Source of the DNA: Cacajao melanocephalus | Lineage: Eukaryota; Chordata; Mammalia; Primates; Pitheciidae | Direction: 5' to 3' | DNA length: 64,000 nt | Assembly: GCA_963573385.1 (NCBI GenBank) | Contig: CAUYLG010005295.1 | Coordinates: 1 to 64,000 of the forward strand | In this document: in pieces, positions 50,113-62,802 of the stretch | How positions within the stretch are numbered: the first letter of the stretch is position 1 | Layout: every line of letters begins with the position of its first letter | The notes under the pieces: model-generated | Told to the model about the DNA's origin: nothing | The model's database searches: none | The model's input: only the letters and a program-made list of their open reading frames with translations | Position numbers and translations under genes: made by a program

Positions 50113-50754
50113 ACGCATGGGGGGAATACAAATCCATTCTTTCTCACTCGAGGAAGCCCAACCATTGCCAAAAGGGCCAAGGGCTCCAGGCAGGGCATGT
50201 TTGCCTTCCTCCTCGCAAGATGGTCCAGGCGTCTGGGGAACCACGAGGGTCTACAGCTGGACCCTTGGAAAGTGGGCATGGCCATCACTGCCACGTCTGC
50301 TCTAGTGACGATGGGTGAGAAAGTGCAGCAAGAGAAAAAACAAGGAATGGCCCGTTCACAGTTATCATAGTAAAAGTCCTAAGGTTAAAAGAGCACAGGA
50401 AGAAAGCAGCAGAGTTTCTGAAATTAAATGAAGAGGATTTTCAAAACTGGCCCCAGGACTATGCAGGAAACCAACAACACTCCTGAGGGAAAGTGAGACC
50501 CACCAGGGACGTGATCTGAGAGTCCCGCCATGGAGGCAAGGGATGGTCACCAAAGAGGCCAGCCAAGTGGAGCCTTTCTTCTCTCTGGCTCTCGGCGACT
50601 TCCTAGGATCTGGGCCACCGGAAACGTGTCTGGGGCAGAGTCACGTAGCCATGGAGAGCACAGGCTCTCTGGTGAGGGTCCAGGCCCGCCTCCCCTAGTC
50701 AGAGGGCTGTCCTGCACACATGGAGCACGATCCAGCCTGTACACCAGCCTGTCA
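50113..50754. other. Single-copy DNA
   Basis: Nothing recognised. Confidence 0.4.
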
Positions 50755-50870
50755 CTCAATCTCTCCGCCACCCTGTAAGATAAGCACCAGGCCTACCCTC
50801 ATTCTACAGATGAGGAAACTGACACCCACAGGCATTGCTCAGCGTAGCCAGCAATCCCTGCAGCCCCTGC
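50755..50870 (-). repeat. MIR SINE, minus strand
   Basis: ccctgtaagataagcaccag, ctcattctacagatgaggaa and actgacacccacaggcattg are the antisense MIR core. Confidence 0.72.
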
Positions 50871-53013
50871 AGGGGGGCCTGAGTGCAATGCAAGGCCAGG
50901 ACATGCGGCAGAGTCTGCCCTGTGCATATCACGTCTCCTCCCTCTGCTTCACACGGAGCAAGAGGCTAATGAGTCACTTTAATTAAAAACAAACAAACAA
51001 AATCACCACAAGGCAGGTCTTAAGATATTTTTGGTATATTTGCTTCGTGTATTCATATGTTAGTCCCATGCCTACGTTTTGTTTTTTCTACTTATAAAGA
51101 ATTTACCGTCAAAATAGAGTAAACAGAAAGTTGCTGCTTTTTCTAGAACAAAAAGTTCATGTATCTAATGTTACAGATTAGTGCTAGAATCACTGACCTA
51201 CCGCATTCTTTAGCCGCTATAAAAACTTTCAGATAGAATCATTCATAGACATGACAATGTTGACATACTTAGAACCAGTGGAAGTTTTCAAGCACTGGAG
51301 ACTTTAAAAGCATTATGACTCTAAGGGCTCTGAACGCTTGGCACTGGTGGCTTATTTTGACTTTCATCATGGTGAATCCCCTTTACCCACAAAGGTAGTA
51401 AATTCCTTGCTGAAAAAGTGCCCTGAGTATCCCTTTTCCCTCTCTGAGTCAATAAACTCCTGAATATTTTCTCCTTTTTTAATACAAGACATATATATTC
51501 TACCTTATGCCCAGACAAAAAATACAAAGGGACACCAATTTGTTAGGAGAATCAACTCTCTGCCATCCAGGATGCATATATGATTGACAAATGAGCAGAA
51601 ATATCTGCTGCAAAATAGTAACAGGAAGCATAAGACAGAGAACCAGGTAAAGATGGAATCATCAGCTTAACCAGCCAGTGGAGCGAGCGGTCCCTGATTT
51701 GGGAGGCAGATATGTCAAACTGTGAACACATCCTGGTCACCTGTGCCCCATTCAGTTACCCAGGACACTGGCACCAACTTAATCTTGCCAGGCTGCCACT
51801 TGCCACACACGCAGAGGCCCAGGAAAAGTGTGCGCTGGTGCCGTTCTACATAGAGAGTGAAACTTCACTGGAGCAAACACTTTTTGAAATAAAATGCATC
51901 TTCAGACATCATTTTTCCCTTAAGGCCCATTTAGCGTCCACGCTGCTATGTTAAGCTGCTTCCGCAGCTGAATGGGCTGAATGATTGATCATTCTCTGTG
52001 TGCTTTCAAGGATGATACCACCAGGTTGGTATGTTTGATATCTACATTTCAAAGTCACTGGGTATTAATTATTTGTTATCTGTTACTTTTGAGACTTCTT
52101 TTAAACTTAGCCAGGGCCTTTTTGGCTTGACAGAACATCTTGTGAATGGGACATAGGGCAATTGTGAGATCAGTACTATTATCATATTAGGGGGTACCTA
52201 TGGGTTCTCTCAACTAAAAATCAGCCTTGAAAACAGTGTTCAGAAGTCGCCAAGCCTGTAAACACTTCTACTACGTGACCAATGTACATTCAACATGGCT
52301 GTGCTCACCGCAGTCCCTCTCACCTGTGACCCCCACCTCGTGCTCCCTCTTGTCACCTTGACGAAAAAACACAAGCGAGGGAGGAAAAAGAGTGTCTAAC
52401 ACCTTCCCAATATTAAGTCAGAGGAATGCTAGTATTTTCCTTCTCCATAATGGGAATAAAAACTCAAAATCCCGAAGAATATACCATTGGCAACTCTCCT
52501 CGCCTTAGCACCCAATTCCCATTGGCTCCATTCATGACTACTTATTTCCCTGGCTATCGTTTGAATGTCTTGTTTTTGCAACTGAGCAACATTATGAATA
52601 TTTAGTAGCTATTGCCCAGCAAATCTAAAAGCCTAGCATTCCCAGCCAAGATTTGAAGAACTGTGTCACGCCATGAGGAAAGATGGACTCAGATAACCAC
52701 CCAAGTCTTCTGCCCATCTGGGACTTTTCTCATTCAACTGTCTCTCCCCGACATCAGGCACGCCACTACTCTGCATCTAAACAAGAATCTCGCAAGGTGG
52801 AAAGTGAAGAGAAATTAACTGATTCTTCATGCTGTCCCACTTTGCCAAACCACTGGACTTTCTGGTCTGCCTTGCCTAGGTAGATTTTTGCTGACTGAAG
52901 GTAAAATAATGAAGCTTTTGCCCAAGTAACCTTTGCAAGACTTGGAGGTTCAGGGACTAAAGCCACCCTGAAATCAATACACTGTTTACTGGAAGAGTTT
53001 ACTTATTCAACAA
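50871..53013. other. Single-copy DNA
   Basis: No gene or repeat recognised over 2.1 kb. Confidence 0.4.
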
Positions 53014-53075
53014 GAGATACGTCATCCCAGGCCTGAAAAATTGAGAAATATGTCATCTCAGGCCTGAAACATCGA
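53014..53075 (+). repeat. 31-bp tandem duplication, two diverged copies
   Basis: A gagatacgtcatcccaggcc copy is followed 31 bases later by gaaatatgtcatctcaggcc, both continuing with tgaaa. Several substitutions between copies. Confidence 0.8.
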
Positions 53076-53172
53076 TGTGTTTTCCTGGCAATACTCTCTA
53101 GACCTGCGGCACCTAGATAACAACTGGAGATCCATTGATGAGCTGGAGTGCAGGACTTTTTCCTCTGCCACT

Positions 53173-53234
53173 TTATAATCATGAAATAGAAAACTGCTTT
53201 TGGGTTATAATCATGAAATAGAAAACTGCTTTTC
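53173..53234 (+). repeat. 32-bp tandem duplication, near identical
   Basis: ttataatcatgaaatagaaa plus actgctttt is repeated at a 32-base period. The 29 bases compared are identical, so this duplication is much younger than the one at 53014. Confidence 0.93.
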
Positions 53235-53937
53235 TGCCAGAGTACTGAGAAGTTTCCACTATGTTAGAAATAAACAATAACAAAATAGTTCCTTCCTTTC
53301 TTGTGGAGGAAAATGAACACTGCATTTTGAAATTCCTTCTGGGAGAGGCGTATCACCGTCACTGAGAGATCTACTCACTGCCGTATTCTATGTTCCAGTC
53401 TTTCAATCCAGAAAATGCTGCCAAGTCAATAATTTGATGTGTGTAACCATCTCTTCTTAAAAGCCAGTGCTTGCAAGTAAAGCCCAATGGCTTATTACAA
53501 ATGGTATGATATATAAAAGGAACATTCCTGGAGGGCCACGCTGTTTCTTAAGTTAGTCTCTTTTTGTAAGAGCTGTTTTACACCCTAATGGCGTTAAGTG
53601 TATGCCTTCATTTAAATCGTAGAAATGAGTCTTACAGATCTAGGTAAGGGAATCACTACATTTTGCCATAGGCATTGCTAACTGACCCAACCGCTAGGTC
53701 AAGTGGCCTTCTCCTTTCATTTTTTTCTGCAAGTATTTATAGGTCTGGAAAATTTACAGAAATTTATGACACAACGTTAAAAAGTCGTACTTCTCATTTC
53801 TAAAGTAAATATTTTCAAGGCTCACAAATTCACTGCCCTGTATCTTATGGAATAGGCAGTTATAACACATACAGAAGAGACTTGAGTCTAAAAAATACTT
53901 CATAACGAAAGGAAAACTGGGAAAGGAACCAAAATGG
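53235..53937. other. Single-copy DNA
   Basis: Nothing recognised. Confidence 0.4.
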
Positions 53938-54018
53938 AGCAGAAATATACAGAAATACACAGAAATATACAGAAATACAGAAATATACAGAAATACACAG
54001 AAGCATACAGAAATAATT
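53938..54018 (+). repeat. Minisatellite, unit cagaaata(t/c)a
   Basis: About eight units of 8-10 bases alternating cagaaatata and cagaaataca, ending in the variant cagaagcata. Confidence 0.92.
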
Positions 54019-54169
54019 GTGAGGGGCATTAAGCATTAGTAATAGAAGTATAACAAATTTTGAGGATTTTTTTCCCCTTTGATTCACAAATAGAACTAAA
54101 AGTGATAGGGACATCAATAGCTAAAAAACCCAATAACGTCTTGAAGGAGGAATAAGGAACCTTGATCTG

Positions 54170-54400
54170 CATGCTGAGAGGCTGTGCTGTGTAGCAGAAG
54201 GGCACCCAGCGCCCAGCGTTCACCAGCCTGGTGACCACGAACAACGTAGAATCACTCTGAGCCTGGGTCCCTTACCTCCCAATGTGGAAAGCTATCCCAA
54301 TCCTGTGGGCTTGTGGGAGGCTCAGAGAGAAGGATATTAAGGCATTGTGTAAACTATGAAGTGCTGTACAAATGCCAGGTGTTGTTATTATGACATCAGT
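54170..54400 (+). repeat. MIR SINE, plus strand
   Basis: Sense MIR order: a tgaccacgaa block, tctgagcctgggtcccttac, atgtggaaagctatccc, then aggcattgtgtaaactatga and agtgctgtacaaatgccagg. Confidence 0.7.
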
Positions 54401-54867
54401 GTTTTAGCATCTAAATTATAGGACAGCATACTTATTACCAGCATGTTTAAATACATATCTTGCATATATTTAGATTTGTTTTTAATTTCACAGATGTTTT
54501 CAGCTGGAAGGAGTCTGGAGATTGTCTAGTTCAGCTATTTTATGGAAGGTGAAACTGAGAGGGGAGACTCTAACCTGTTTTCTCTCCCGTTTATAACAAC
54601 ATATTACAGAAAAAAAATATGGTAAGTCATGTACTAAGAACAATTCCCTCAGCAACACCACTTTTCAGGGAACAATACACGTGTACATAGACTTGTATAG
54701 CCATGAATACTGAGTGTGTTTGGTAGTTTCTAACTTTCAAAAATCGTGTAGTATATTTTCAGTCAACTGACAAAAGTTTTTATCTGCATTTTTTTGCAAA
54801 GTTTCATTTCCAGTTATTTGTCAACATTTTTCTTTCTCTGTGAAGGCTAATTTATAACAGCTTGCAA
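54401..54867. other. AT-rich single-copy DNA with a faint SINE fragment
   Basis: At 54500-54570 ttcagctggaaggagtctgg and gaaggtgaaactgagagggg resemble a decayed MIR-like piece on the minus strand. Confidence 0.35.
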
Positions 54868-54950
54868 AAAAGAAGCAGAGAGAAAGAGAAAGAAGGAAGG
54901 GAAGAAGAAAGAAAAGAAGGAGGAAGAAAAGGGAGTAAAGAAAGAAAACA
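54868..54950 (+). repeat. Purine-rich (GAA/GGA) tract
   Basis: About 80 bases almost purely A and G on the plus strand, with gaaagagaaagaaggaaggg type words. Mirror-like purine tracts can form triplex DNA. Confidence 0.88.
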
Positions 54951-55475
<525 letters not shown>

Positions 55476-56289
55476 TGATCACCTTTTGTTTATCTGCCAT
55501 ATATTTGGACTTAATCAAACGTGGATGACATTGGGATTCTGGGGTTTTTGTTACCTATAAACAGATACTTGTTTAACTTTCTAATAATGTATTAAAATAG
55601 ACTTTATTTTTAAAATCTAGTTGGAGTCATTAGATCTTGCAAGTTAGCATGAGAGCAAACCTCAAATAGTTTGTCTAATTTATCTTGTTCAGCACAATTT
55701 GAAGCATATACAACAGCTTACAGTGTATGAGAATAATTTGGTAAGTGAAGAGAAACCATTGTAACAAAATCTCCTGAAAGCTTTCAGGTATTCAATGTTT
55801 GCTGGTAAATAAACAAATCCAGGTTTTTGACATTAAAAATTTTTTTTTTTGAAAAGCTTTCTAAAATTTAGTATACAATGATCAGAAAACCTCAGGACAT
55901 CTTTGTCCTTAAGGACCTGCACAAATTCACCAAGTAGTTTGTTTTTATTCCAGGCACTAAAATAATGGATATTTTGAGTATCAGCAGAGACACTAAAACA
56001 TGCACAGTTTTTCACATACAAATGTCAGTTTGTCTTATCAGAGAGACTATGTGCAATGCATCAATTTTATCCAAAACCTGGAGTAAAAGAAATACATTTT
56101 AGCAAAGGGTCATAATGACATCATAAGTAAGACAATAGGACTGCTAAAACAATCATAACGTCATCCACTGTGTGCAGGCCTGCAAGTCCATAGTGGTAAA
56201 ATCGTCAGATATCACATTTCTGCTTATAAAACAAAATCCTTCATGAATGCTCTTAAAACAGCTGCAAAGCAAGCAGTGATCTTTACTTC
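55476..56289. other. AT-rich single-copy DNA
   Basis: A T run lies at 55839-55850. No gene recognised. Confidence 0.4.
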
Positions 56290-56290
56290 C

Positions 56291-56322
<32 letters not shown>

Positions 56323-56431
56323 TTATATACACACACATATATTCCATATATATATTTATATTATACATATATATTTATATTATATATATATATTTATATT
56401 ATATAAATATATATATATATATACACATATG
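56290..56431. repeat. (TA)n-rich microsatellite
   Basis: About 140 bases of ta units broken by cacaca and tttatatt words; self-complementary, so prone to cruciform folding and slippage. Confidence 0.95.
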
Positions 56432-56520
56432 TTTGTTTTACCTAAAGGCACGAATACACAAGGTAACACCAGCAGCTGTATTCTTCCTTTGTTACAAATG
56501 TACCTATTTGTTTCCAAATG

Positions 56521-56556
56521 ATCTCTGCAAATAAAGAGATCTCTGCAAATAAAGAG
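56521..56556 (+). repeat. Perfect 18-bp tandem duplication
   Basis: atctctgcaaataaagag occurs twice with no change and no spacer. Confidence 0.95.
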
Positions 56557-57239
56557 ATAACATTGTACTACTTTCAACAGAGAATCAGAAAATACATGTT
56601 TCTTCTAAATCACAAGTACCAATGGCTTAATTAATTTAAGGGACATTTTTTGAGTTGTGTAATTTCACATGTATTTGTCATGTCTAGAACTGTGCAAACT
56701 TTTGTCTCATTTCTCTCTTTGATTTCTGTGGGAAGAGTTAAAGGATATGAAGTAGTCATTTTGCTTATTTATAACACATTTTAGGGAAAATCGTGCTGCT
56801 GGGGAGAAAGTTAAAGCTCTCAACTGTAATCTAGACCCTTGTCCAATTTCTCACATCTGGTTACTACTTTCAAAAAGGATCATTTTAGTTTTTAAACGTA
56901 GAATGGGTTGCACTTTACCTTTGACATTGCAAGTTTTCTTATGGTCATTTAGAAAAATAAAGCAGGAAATTCTAACGCCTTAGCATCTACTTTAATAAGA
57001 TGTTTGCATTTACAAAAATAACAAGAAACTGAGAGTTTGCGGAAGGAGCACAGGGCCTACAAGTATATCCTCATTCTTGTCCCTTTGCCTGGAGGCACAG
57101 CTAAGCATTATCTTTCTGAGAAACTGCCCCTATCGCAGAGGTAGAATGAGTCAGTCCCTCTTCTGGGCTCTCACTGAAATCCCAAATCACATCTGTTATA
57201 AAACATTGCATTATAAGGAGTGATCATGTATATATCTCT
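56557..57239. other. AT-rich single-copy DNA
   Basis: Nothing recognised. Confidence 0.4.
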
Positions 57240-57320
57240 CTCGGCCCTTCCAAAAGGCAAGTCCCTGGAGGACACGTGCAGTTATTTCATTCCCTTGGTG
57301 TACCTAGATCCCAGCATGGG
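57240..57320 (+). repeat. L2 LINE 3' end fragment, plus strand
   Basis: aggcaagtccctggaggaca and ggtgtacctagatcccagca recall the L2 3' end ('tccttgagggcagg...ccccagcgcc'). Weak to moderate. Confidence 0.45.
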
Positions 57321-57332
57321 ATGTGTCTGGGG

Positions 57333-57506
57333 TTTATCAGCAGTTTTCAAACTGTGGTGTGCATCAGTCAGAATCTCCCTGAGGACTTTTGTGCACAGAC
57401 TGGGGCCTGCTCCCTAGTATCTTACTCAGAGGCCAGAGAGGGGTCTGAGAGTGTGCATCTCCAACAAGTTCCCAGGTGCTGCTGCCATGCTGGGCCCGGT
57501 GAGAGC
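57333..57506. repeat. hAT-Charlie MER element
   Basis: cagttttcaaactgtggtgt at the left, then gcatcagtcagaatctccct, a gactggggcctgctcc block, and tccaacaagttcccaggtgc to the right follow the MER5/MER58-like plan. Its right end is where the retrocopy landed. Confidence 0.6.
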
Positions 57507-57843
57507 CACTGCAGGAAACTCTTTTTTTTTTTTTTTTTTTGGCAGTTAAAGACGGGTTTTCTTTAGTTAAAACCTGAGAGCTCTCCCGGCTAGCATGTAT
57601 CTACCTGGGGAAGAATTTGGAATGTTTCTGGTTGGAGATGTTATTTGTGGTTTATGATCGTGCTGACCTTAGCCCTTAGGCTGATGCCCTTTGGATTTAG
57701 GCCGTTTTTTATTAAGGTGAACTTTAGAATGAGGGGCTTATCCAAGATGGCCACGCTCCTGCTCTGTCAAGCCAGACCTTATAGCTACAAAAAGGAGGAG
57801 GGACAGCGTGTTCCTTCTGGCTACTTCCTCACTGCAGGAAACT
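57507..57843 (-). mobile_element. L1-mobilised retrocopy of an unidentified RNA
   Basis: The word cactgcaggaaact occurs exactly at 57507-57520 and 57830-57843, a 14-base target-site duplication. Between them is a run of 19 T (57522-57540) and then about 290 bases, so the inserted RNA was copied from the minus strand and carried a poly(A) tail. The flank in the insert's orientation, cattaaaagtttcctg, fits the tt/aaaa site cut by the L1 endonuclease. The body is not Alu, L1, 7SL or any repeat I recognise, and it has no long frame. It could derive from an mRNA 3' end, an ERV LTR transcript or a non-coding RNA. Confidence 0.85.
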
Positions 57844-58002
57844 TTTAATGGACTAACTTATGAAATAAAATGTGACTCTGGAACCGGTTTAGTAACGGAA
57901 TACGCAACTGTTGCTGGATCTCGAAGGAGCTCATGAGATGAGTGAGAAATGGGGGTCTGAGAGCAAGGACAAGATTTCTTCTGTTACAAGCTACATACAA
58001 CA
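57844..58002. other. Single-copy DNA
   Basis: Nothing recognised. Confidence 0.4.
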
Positions 58003-58180
58003 CATCATCCGCTCCTCAGAATTGCCCAGGGGGCTTTAAAAAATGTGAGTGCACCAGCTCTATTCCCCAGAAATACCGATTGCCCTGGTCTGGGGCACAG
58101 TAAGGCACCACCTTTTTCAAAAGTCCCTCAGCTGGTTATAAGGCACGGTCAAGGTTCAAAAGCTACTGCTTTGAGAAAAA
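58003..58180. repeat. MER20-like hAT DNA transposon
   Basis: ctcagaattgcccagggggc, tttaaaaaatgtgagtgcac, attccccagaaataccgatt and ggtctggggcacagtaaggc match the short hAT element plan. Confidence 0.6.
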
Positions 58181-58704
58181 AAAATCATCTCCTACTTTTT
58201 TTGGTTCAGCCACTAATGTGCAAAACCAAGTAATATGATGCTGTCTTAAACAGGGAACAAGAGATCCTCATTCTGAGGATTGGCAGCAATATACACATAT
58301 GATTAACGATACACTTACATGTACAATATACTATATTATCAGTTGCTGATAACTGCAACTAATCAGCTGCCGACTATAGCAGCCTCACCTAGAGAGAAGC
58401 TAGTATCCAGAAGCCCTGATGTGGCTCAATTTCAATGCTGAAGATGGTCGTGAGACAGGTGGAGCCAGGAGACTGTGAGGGGAAAAGTCGTCATGTGACC
58501 TAAGACAAGTAACTGCCATGGAGATATCTGAGCGAATGACAATGGTAGCCACATTGCTCTCCTGGGCTCTGGACCGGCGTATTCCATTGCCTCCTGAACT
58601 TCTCTATCTGAGCACTTCAAGCTCAACAACATCTAAAGGCTGAATATTCGTATTGGACTATCCTGCCCTTCCCCTTCCTGCCCTTCCCTTCCCTGCAGTT
58701 CCGT
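58181..58704. other. Single-copy DNA
   Basis: Nothing recognised. Confidence 0.4.
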
Positions 58705-59430
58705 TGACTTCCCAGCCTTTGTGATTGGATTCCGTATCCATCCAGGCTTCCAAGTGAGAAGCCTGGGTGTCACTCTGGGGTTCTCTCTTTCTTATGCTGC
58801 TACATATACTTATCAACCAGCTCTGCCTCCTGATCAACCCCGGAGTCCCCTGTCCTGAATCTTCCTGCTCCCGCTTCATCCACTGTCTTTGGCAATAGTC
58901 AAGAACCTTCCTGTTTCCACTGCCGCCCCTGCAGTCCATCCCCCAAACCTCTGCTGCAGCCATCTTCCTAAAACACCAAGTGCAGCATGTCAGTTCACAG
59001 TCACTTCTCTTTCACACGGGACAAAATCCAAAGCCACAGTGAGGATGGAGTGCTCTGTGAACTGCAGGTAGCTTCACCGTTTATTCCTTCTCTTCCTGTC
59101 ATTTGAATTACTAGCACTCTCAAGAACTTTGCTCCTATTGGCACTGCTTGTGTAATGCCCTTCACATCCTATTCTCCGGGGGAATAATCATATAACCAAA
59201 TAGCTCAAATGAATAATCCCTTCCATTTGTGGCTAAACCTTCGCTCCTCTCCGTGTAGAATTAAAGGCAAAAACTGAACTCAGAAGTCATCCTTTGTCCT
59301 GGGAAGATTTTTGTCATTGCTTCCGTGACATTGTTTCACACTTATTATCTCCAGCTCCCTCTTCCCCTAGTTGACTTCCAGACAACTTAAGGACAAGTTC
59401 CAAGTCTAACTTATTCTTAAATCTCAACAT
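58705..59430 (+). repeat. L2 LINE, plus strand, about 0.7 kb
   Basis: Ordered L2 words: gcctgggtgtcactctgggg, a tccactgtctttggcaatag block, cctgcagtccatcccccaaa, cagccatcttcctaaaacac, acgggacaaaatccaaagcc, and caagaactttgctcctattg near the 3' part. This is the longest L2 in the window. The coding frame is lost. Confidence 0.75.
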
Positions 59431-60635
59431 GTGGATGGAACAGTGCAAATCACCCATCATGGCTCAAACATAAAGAAAAAACGCAAATAAGAGCCTACAT
59501 TGCAATAGGTACCAATACTTGCCCTTCTACTCAAAGGGCAAACAATTGTGTTGACTTACGTAATATTTAAACTAAGTCAGGGTCATGTGTGCTGCCCTGA
59601 TAGTAATGGTATAATTGCAGGTGTACTTGCGGCTATCTGCAAGCCATTCTCATCAAGTGTCTTGTCCCCTACATTATAATTCGAGTCTTTTGTTAATGAG
59701 AAGTTCCAGATATATTCAGAAAGGATGCTTGGACTCTGGGTTTCTCCTTGAGAACCCACCAGAACGAGATAAAAATTGGATCAGAGAGAGAAATTCCACT
59801 CCCCCATGCTAGCGTTTCCATACTGCTTGCTAAAGCAAGCTGCTGAAACTGGTAGGAGTAAAATTTATTCTAAGCATATGTAATTCACAGATGCTCAGTC
59901 CACAGGGCTAGTCATCTGATACTGCACTTCAGGGCCGTCAGGGATTGAGTCAAATCCAGCACTTACTTTCTAGGGGCTCAGTAAACACGCCCCCGATATT
60001 CCTGGCCCGAACTACCCCTCCTGCTCCCAGCTGGCTCAGGGAACTTTCTAGACAAATGGATTGAGTGTATCTATCTAAATGTGTAGCAAGGAAGCTTTAC
60101 CAGATGACTCTGAAAAAGTGAAAATTACAGGCAAACTAGTTATTTGAATAAGTTCCAATGCCTGAATTCTTGCCCAACTTCAAACTAGCCAGCTTGCGCC
60201 TATGGGCCCAACGGAGGACAATCTAGAGAAGTCGTCCAAAGAACTAACTGCTGGAATTTTCTTAGAAAATTCAGCTCTGTAGGAGAAAATGTAAAAGAAG
60301 GAATGAGAAAACACTATGACATTTAATGGGGACGGCCTACAGGAACAAGCTAGGATTTACACTCGATTTTCTATGGGTTAGCGGTTCAAGAATAAACCAG
60401 TAATAATTAAACTGAGACTAAAAATGTTTCTTACCATAATTTCAAATGGCCATAGGTGACAAAAGAAAATAAAATGGAAGCGATCTGAGGAACAGAATCT
60501 GCTTTTAAAAATTATATTTACAGGGAAGCAACGTGTGGGTGAACCATATTCTAAAACTTTGAAATTCTGTCAAAACATACCCCTGTCAGTAAAGCCTAAT
60601 GTTAAATAAGCTAATAGAATACTTACAAAGTTGAA
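59431..60635. other. Single-copy DNA
   Basis: No gene or repeat recognised. Confidence 0.4.
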
Positions 60636-60664
60636 CACACACACACACACACACACACACACCC
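60636..60664 (+). repeat. (CA)n microsatellite
   Basis: About 13 pure ca units. Confidence 0.97.
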
Positions 60665-61969
60665 CACTTTCATAGCAAGTCACATGGCAAAGGCCACACT
60701 GTGCTGCAGGTGGGTTCTGCAACAGGCTAAATGTCCCAAACATTGTGACCCATCCCTAATCCGGGGCAACAGTCTGGGGTTACCTTCCCTTCAGTGCCCA
60801 TAATCATCAATTGCCTTTAATATTAGAGTTGGTTTGTCACTCTCGTCAAAAAAGTTTCAGATGCTAGTTGCTAGTCTTGGAACTTAGATCAAAGTAAAAA
60901 CAGACTATTTTCTTTTCAAACAGAGAGGAATCCTTCATCTTTACTGAGACTATGTCTAAAAACATTTCAGAACATGTTAGTGTTGTCATGTGGGCCAAGT
61001 GTAATTATGCAGCACAATGGACTTTTGGCAATCGGTGTCTTCAAACCAGAAGCTTTTGAAAAATTATGAATTATGAAACTAACTATGTGATGCCAGAAAT
61101 TACCGTTGAAAGACTCTCGGAGCTCTTAGGCAGTTTCTTGTAGTCTGTGCTATGCCATGGTCAGTCTTAACACACAGACCACTGGTCAGCTTTCCAGATT
61201 TGAAAAGCAATCTGGAAGCAAGAGCAGAAACCCTTAAAACTCAACCCCCTTCGCCCTTTAACCCAGAAAATCTAGCATATTCTATGCACTCAGTAAATAT
61301 TCACTGAATTCAGAAACAACAGGTCAGAAGCCTGAAGGGTCAAAGTGACTTGTTCACCCTCACCCTGGGCTGGAGTGAGAAGAAAGGTCCCCAGTTGACA
61401 GGCCTGGCTTGGGCTTTCTAGCTCTGACCTCCTTCAAGGAGGGAGGGTGGTAGATCTCTCTTTGGATACCATTACTATCCCCACTTTGGATATGATTAAC
61501 ATTCACACTTGGCATTCTCTTTAAGACAGCTCGGACCTACTGAATGGGAACGTCTCCAGAAGTGGGGCTGGGCAGGCTTATTTCCACAAAGCTCCCTCAG
61601 TAGAGAATTCTGACTCCCCTTAGAATACTTCCCAGGGTCCCATCTGGGGAGCACCTTTACTGCTTCATCCTGTAAGAGGCAGGGGTTTGCTCAGCATCCC
61701 TCAAGCAGGCTCCACTCCACGCTCACTGACCTGGGGACTGACCAGCCTCCATGGAAAGTGACCAGACAGAGGGCTGAGGAACTCGGCAGGAATGCAGATT
61801 GCTGGACAGCCCACGCTTGTTCAAGTTTCAGACAGGGGCCCATCTTCATGAGCCGGTTTTCTGGGCCCTTTCCCCTTCCTAGCTCTGACATTAAACATTC
61901 GTGCACATCTGACTTGGATCTCCTGAAACCAGAACTCGGACGAAGCAGTGGCGTTTGGAAGTTGAGAGA
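60665..61969. other. Single-copy DNA
   Basis: No gene recognised. A faint MIR or L2 trace (cactcagtaaatattcactg) lies near 61288. Confidence 0.35.
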
Positions 61970-62160
61970 GGGGTCTGGAGTCAGAAGGCCTGGATGTGAA
62001 TTTCACGTCTGCCTCCTACCAGCTGCGAGAAAGTCACTTTAATTCTTTGTACCTCAGTTTCCCCCATTGGAGGAGAGTGCACGCCTCTTATGCTTAATGT
62101 GAGGACTGAAAGGACGCATAAAACAGTGTGTGGCAGTCATTTGCTGTAAGAGCAGCAAGC
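61970..62160 (+). repeat. MIR SINE, plus strand
   Basis: ctggagtcagaaggcctgga, tgtgaatttcacgtctgcct, ctaccagctgcgagaaagtc and gtacctcagtttcccccatt follow the sense MIR order through the tRNA-like head and core. Confidence 0.88.
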
Positions 62161-62802
62161 CCAGAAGTTATCATGTCCCAGAACCAAACAAAGCCCCACT
62201 AAACAAAGTCCATCTTGAACAAAACTGACTAAACTTGATAGATACAGGCCTTAAACAAATTTCTGCTGAAAGAGCTCATCTCCTATTTTAATAATTGCCC
62301 CTGAACATTTAGTCTTTTATGTTACCGTAATGGAATAGTGTCTGTTCACCTACACTCTGTCGTCTGCAGGAACATTCTGTTTTGAGTGAATATGGGACAA
62401 ATAGGCAAATTAAGCGGTATTTATATTTTTCTCAGGAACGAATCTCCAGCCACTAATAGTGGTGTTCAAGCGAGTAACATCAAAGAACAAGAACACCGCT
62501 GGAGGGAGAAAAGAGATGCTTTGGAGGTGCTTTGCATATTTAATTTAAAATAAAGAGAAGAGTCTCTGCTCTTCTGCAGAGACAGGGCTGGCACCTGACT
62601 GACAGAGCCATGCAGGCTCAGCAGAAGAGGAATCTTTCCACGAGTTCCTTCAGTGAGAAGAGAAATCCTTTATTATTGGAATCACACCCTACCTTTTCCC
62701 TCTTTCCTATATTTGGCAAGATTGTTAAAACTCCAGATGTCCTCAAAGAGCTCTTTGCACTGGCAAGTAATCTCTCCGGAGACTTTAACAATTCTTCGGT
62801 CC
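62161..62802. other. Single-copy DNA
   Basis: Nothing recognised. Confidence 0.4.
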
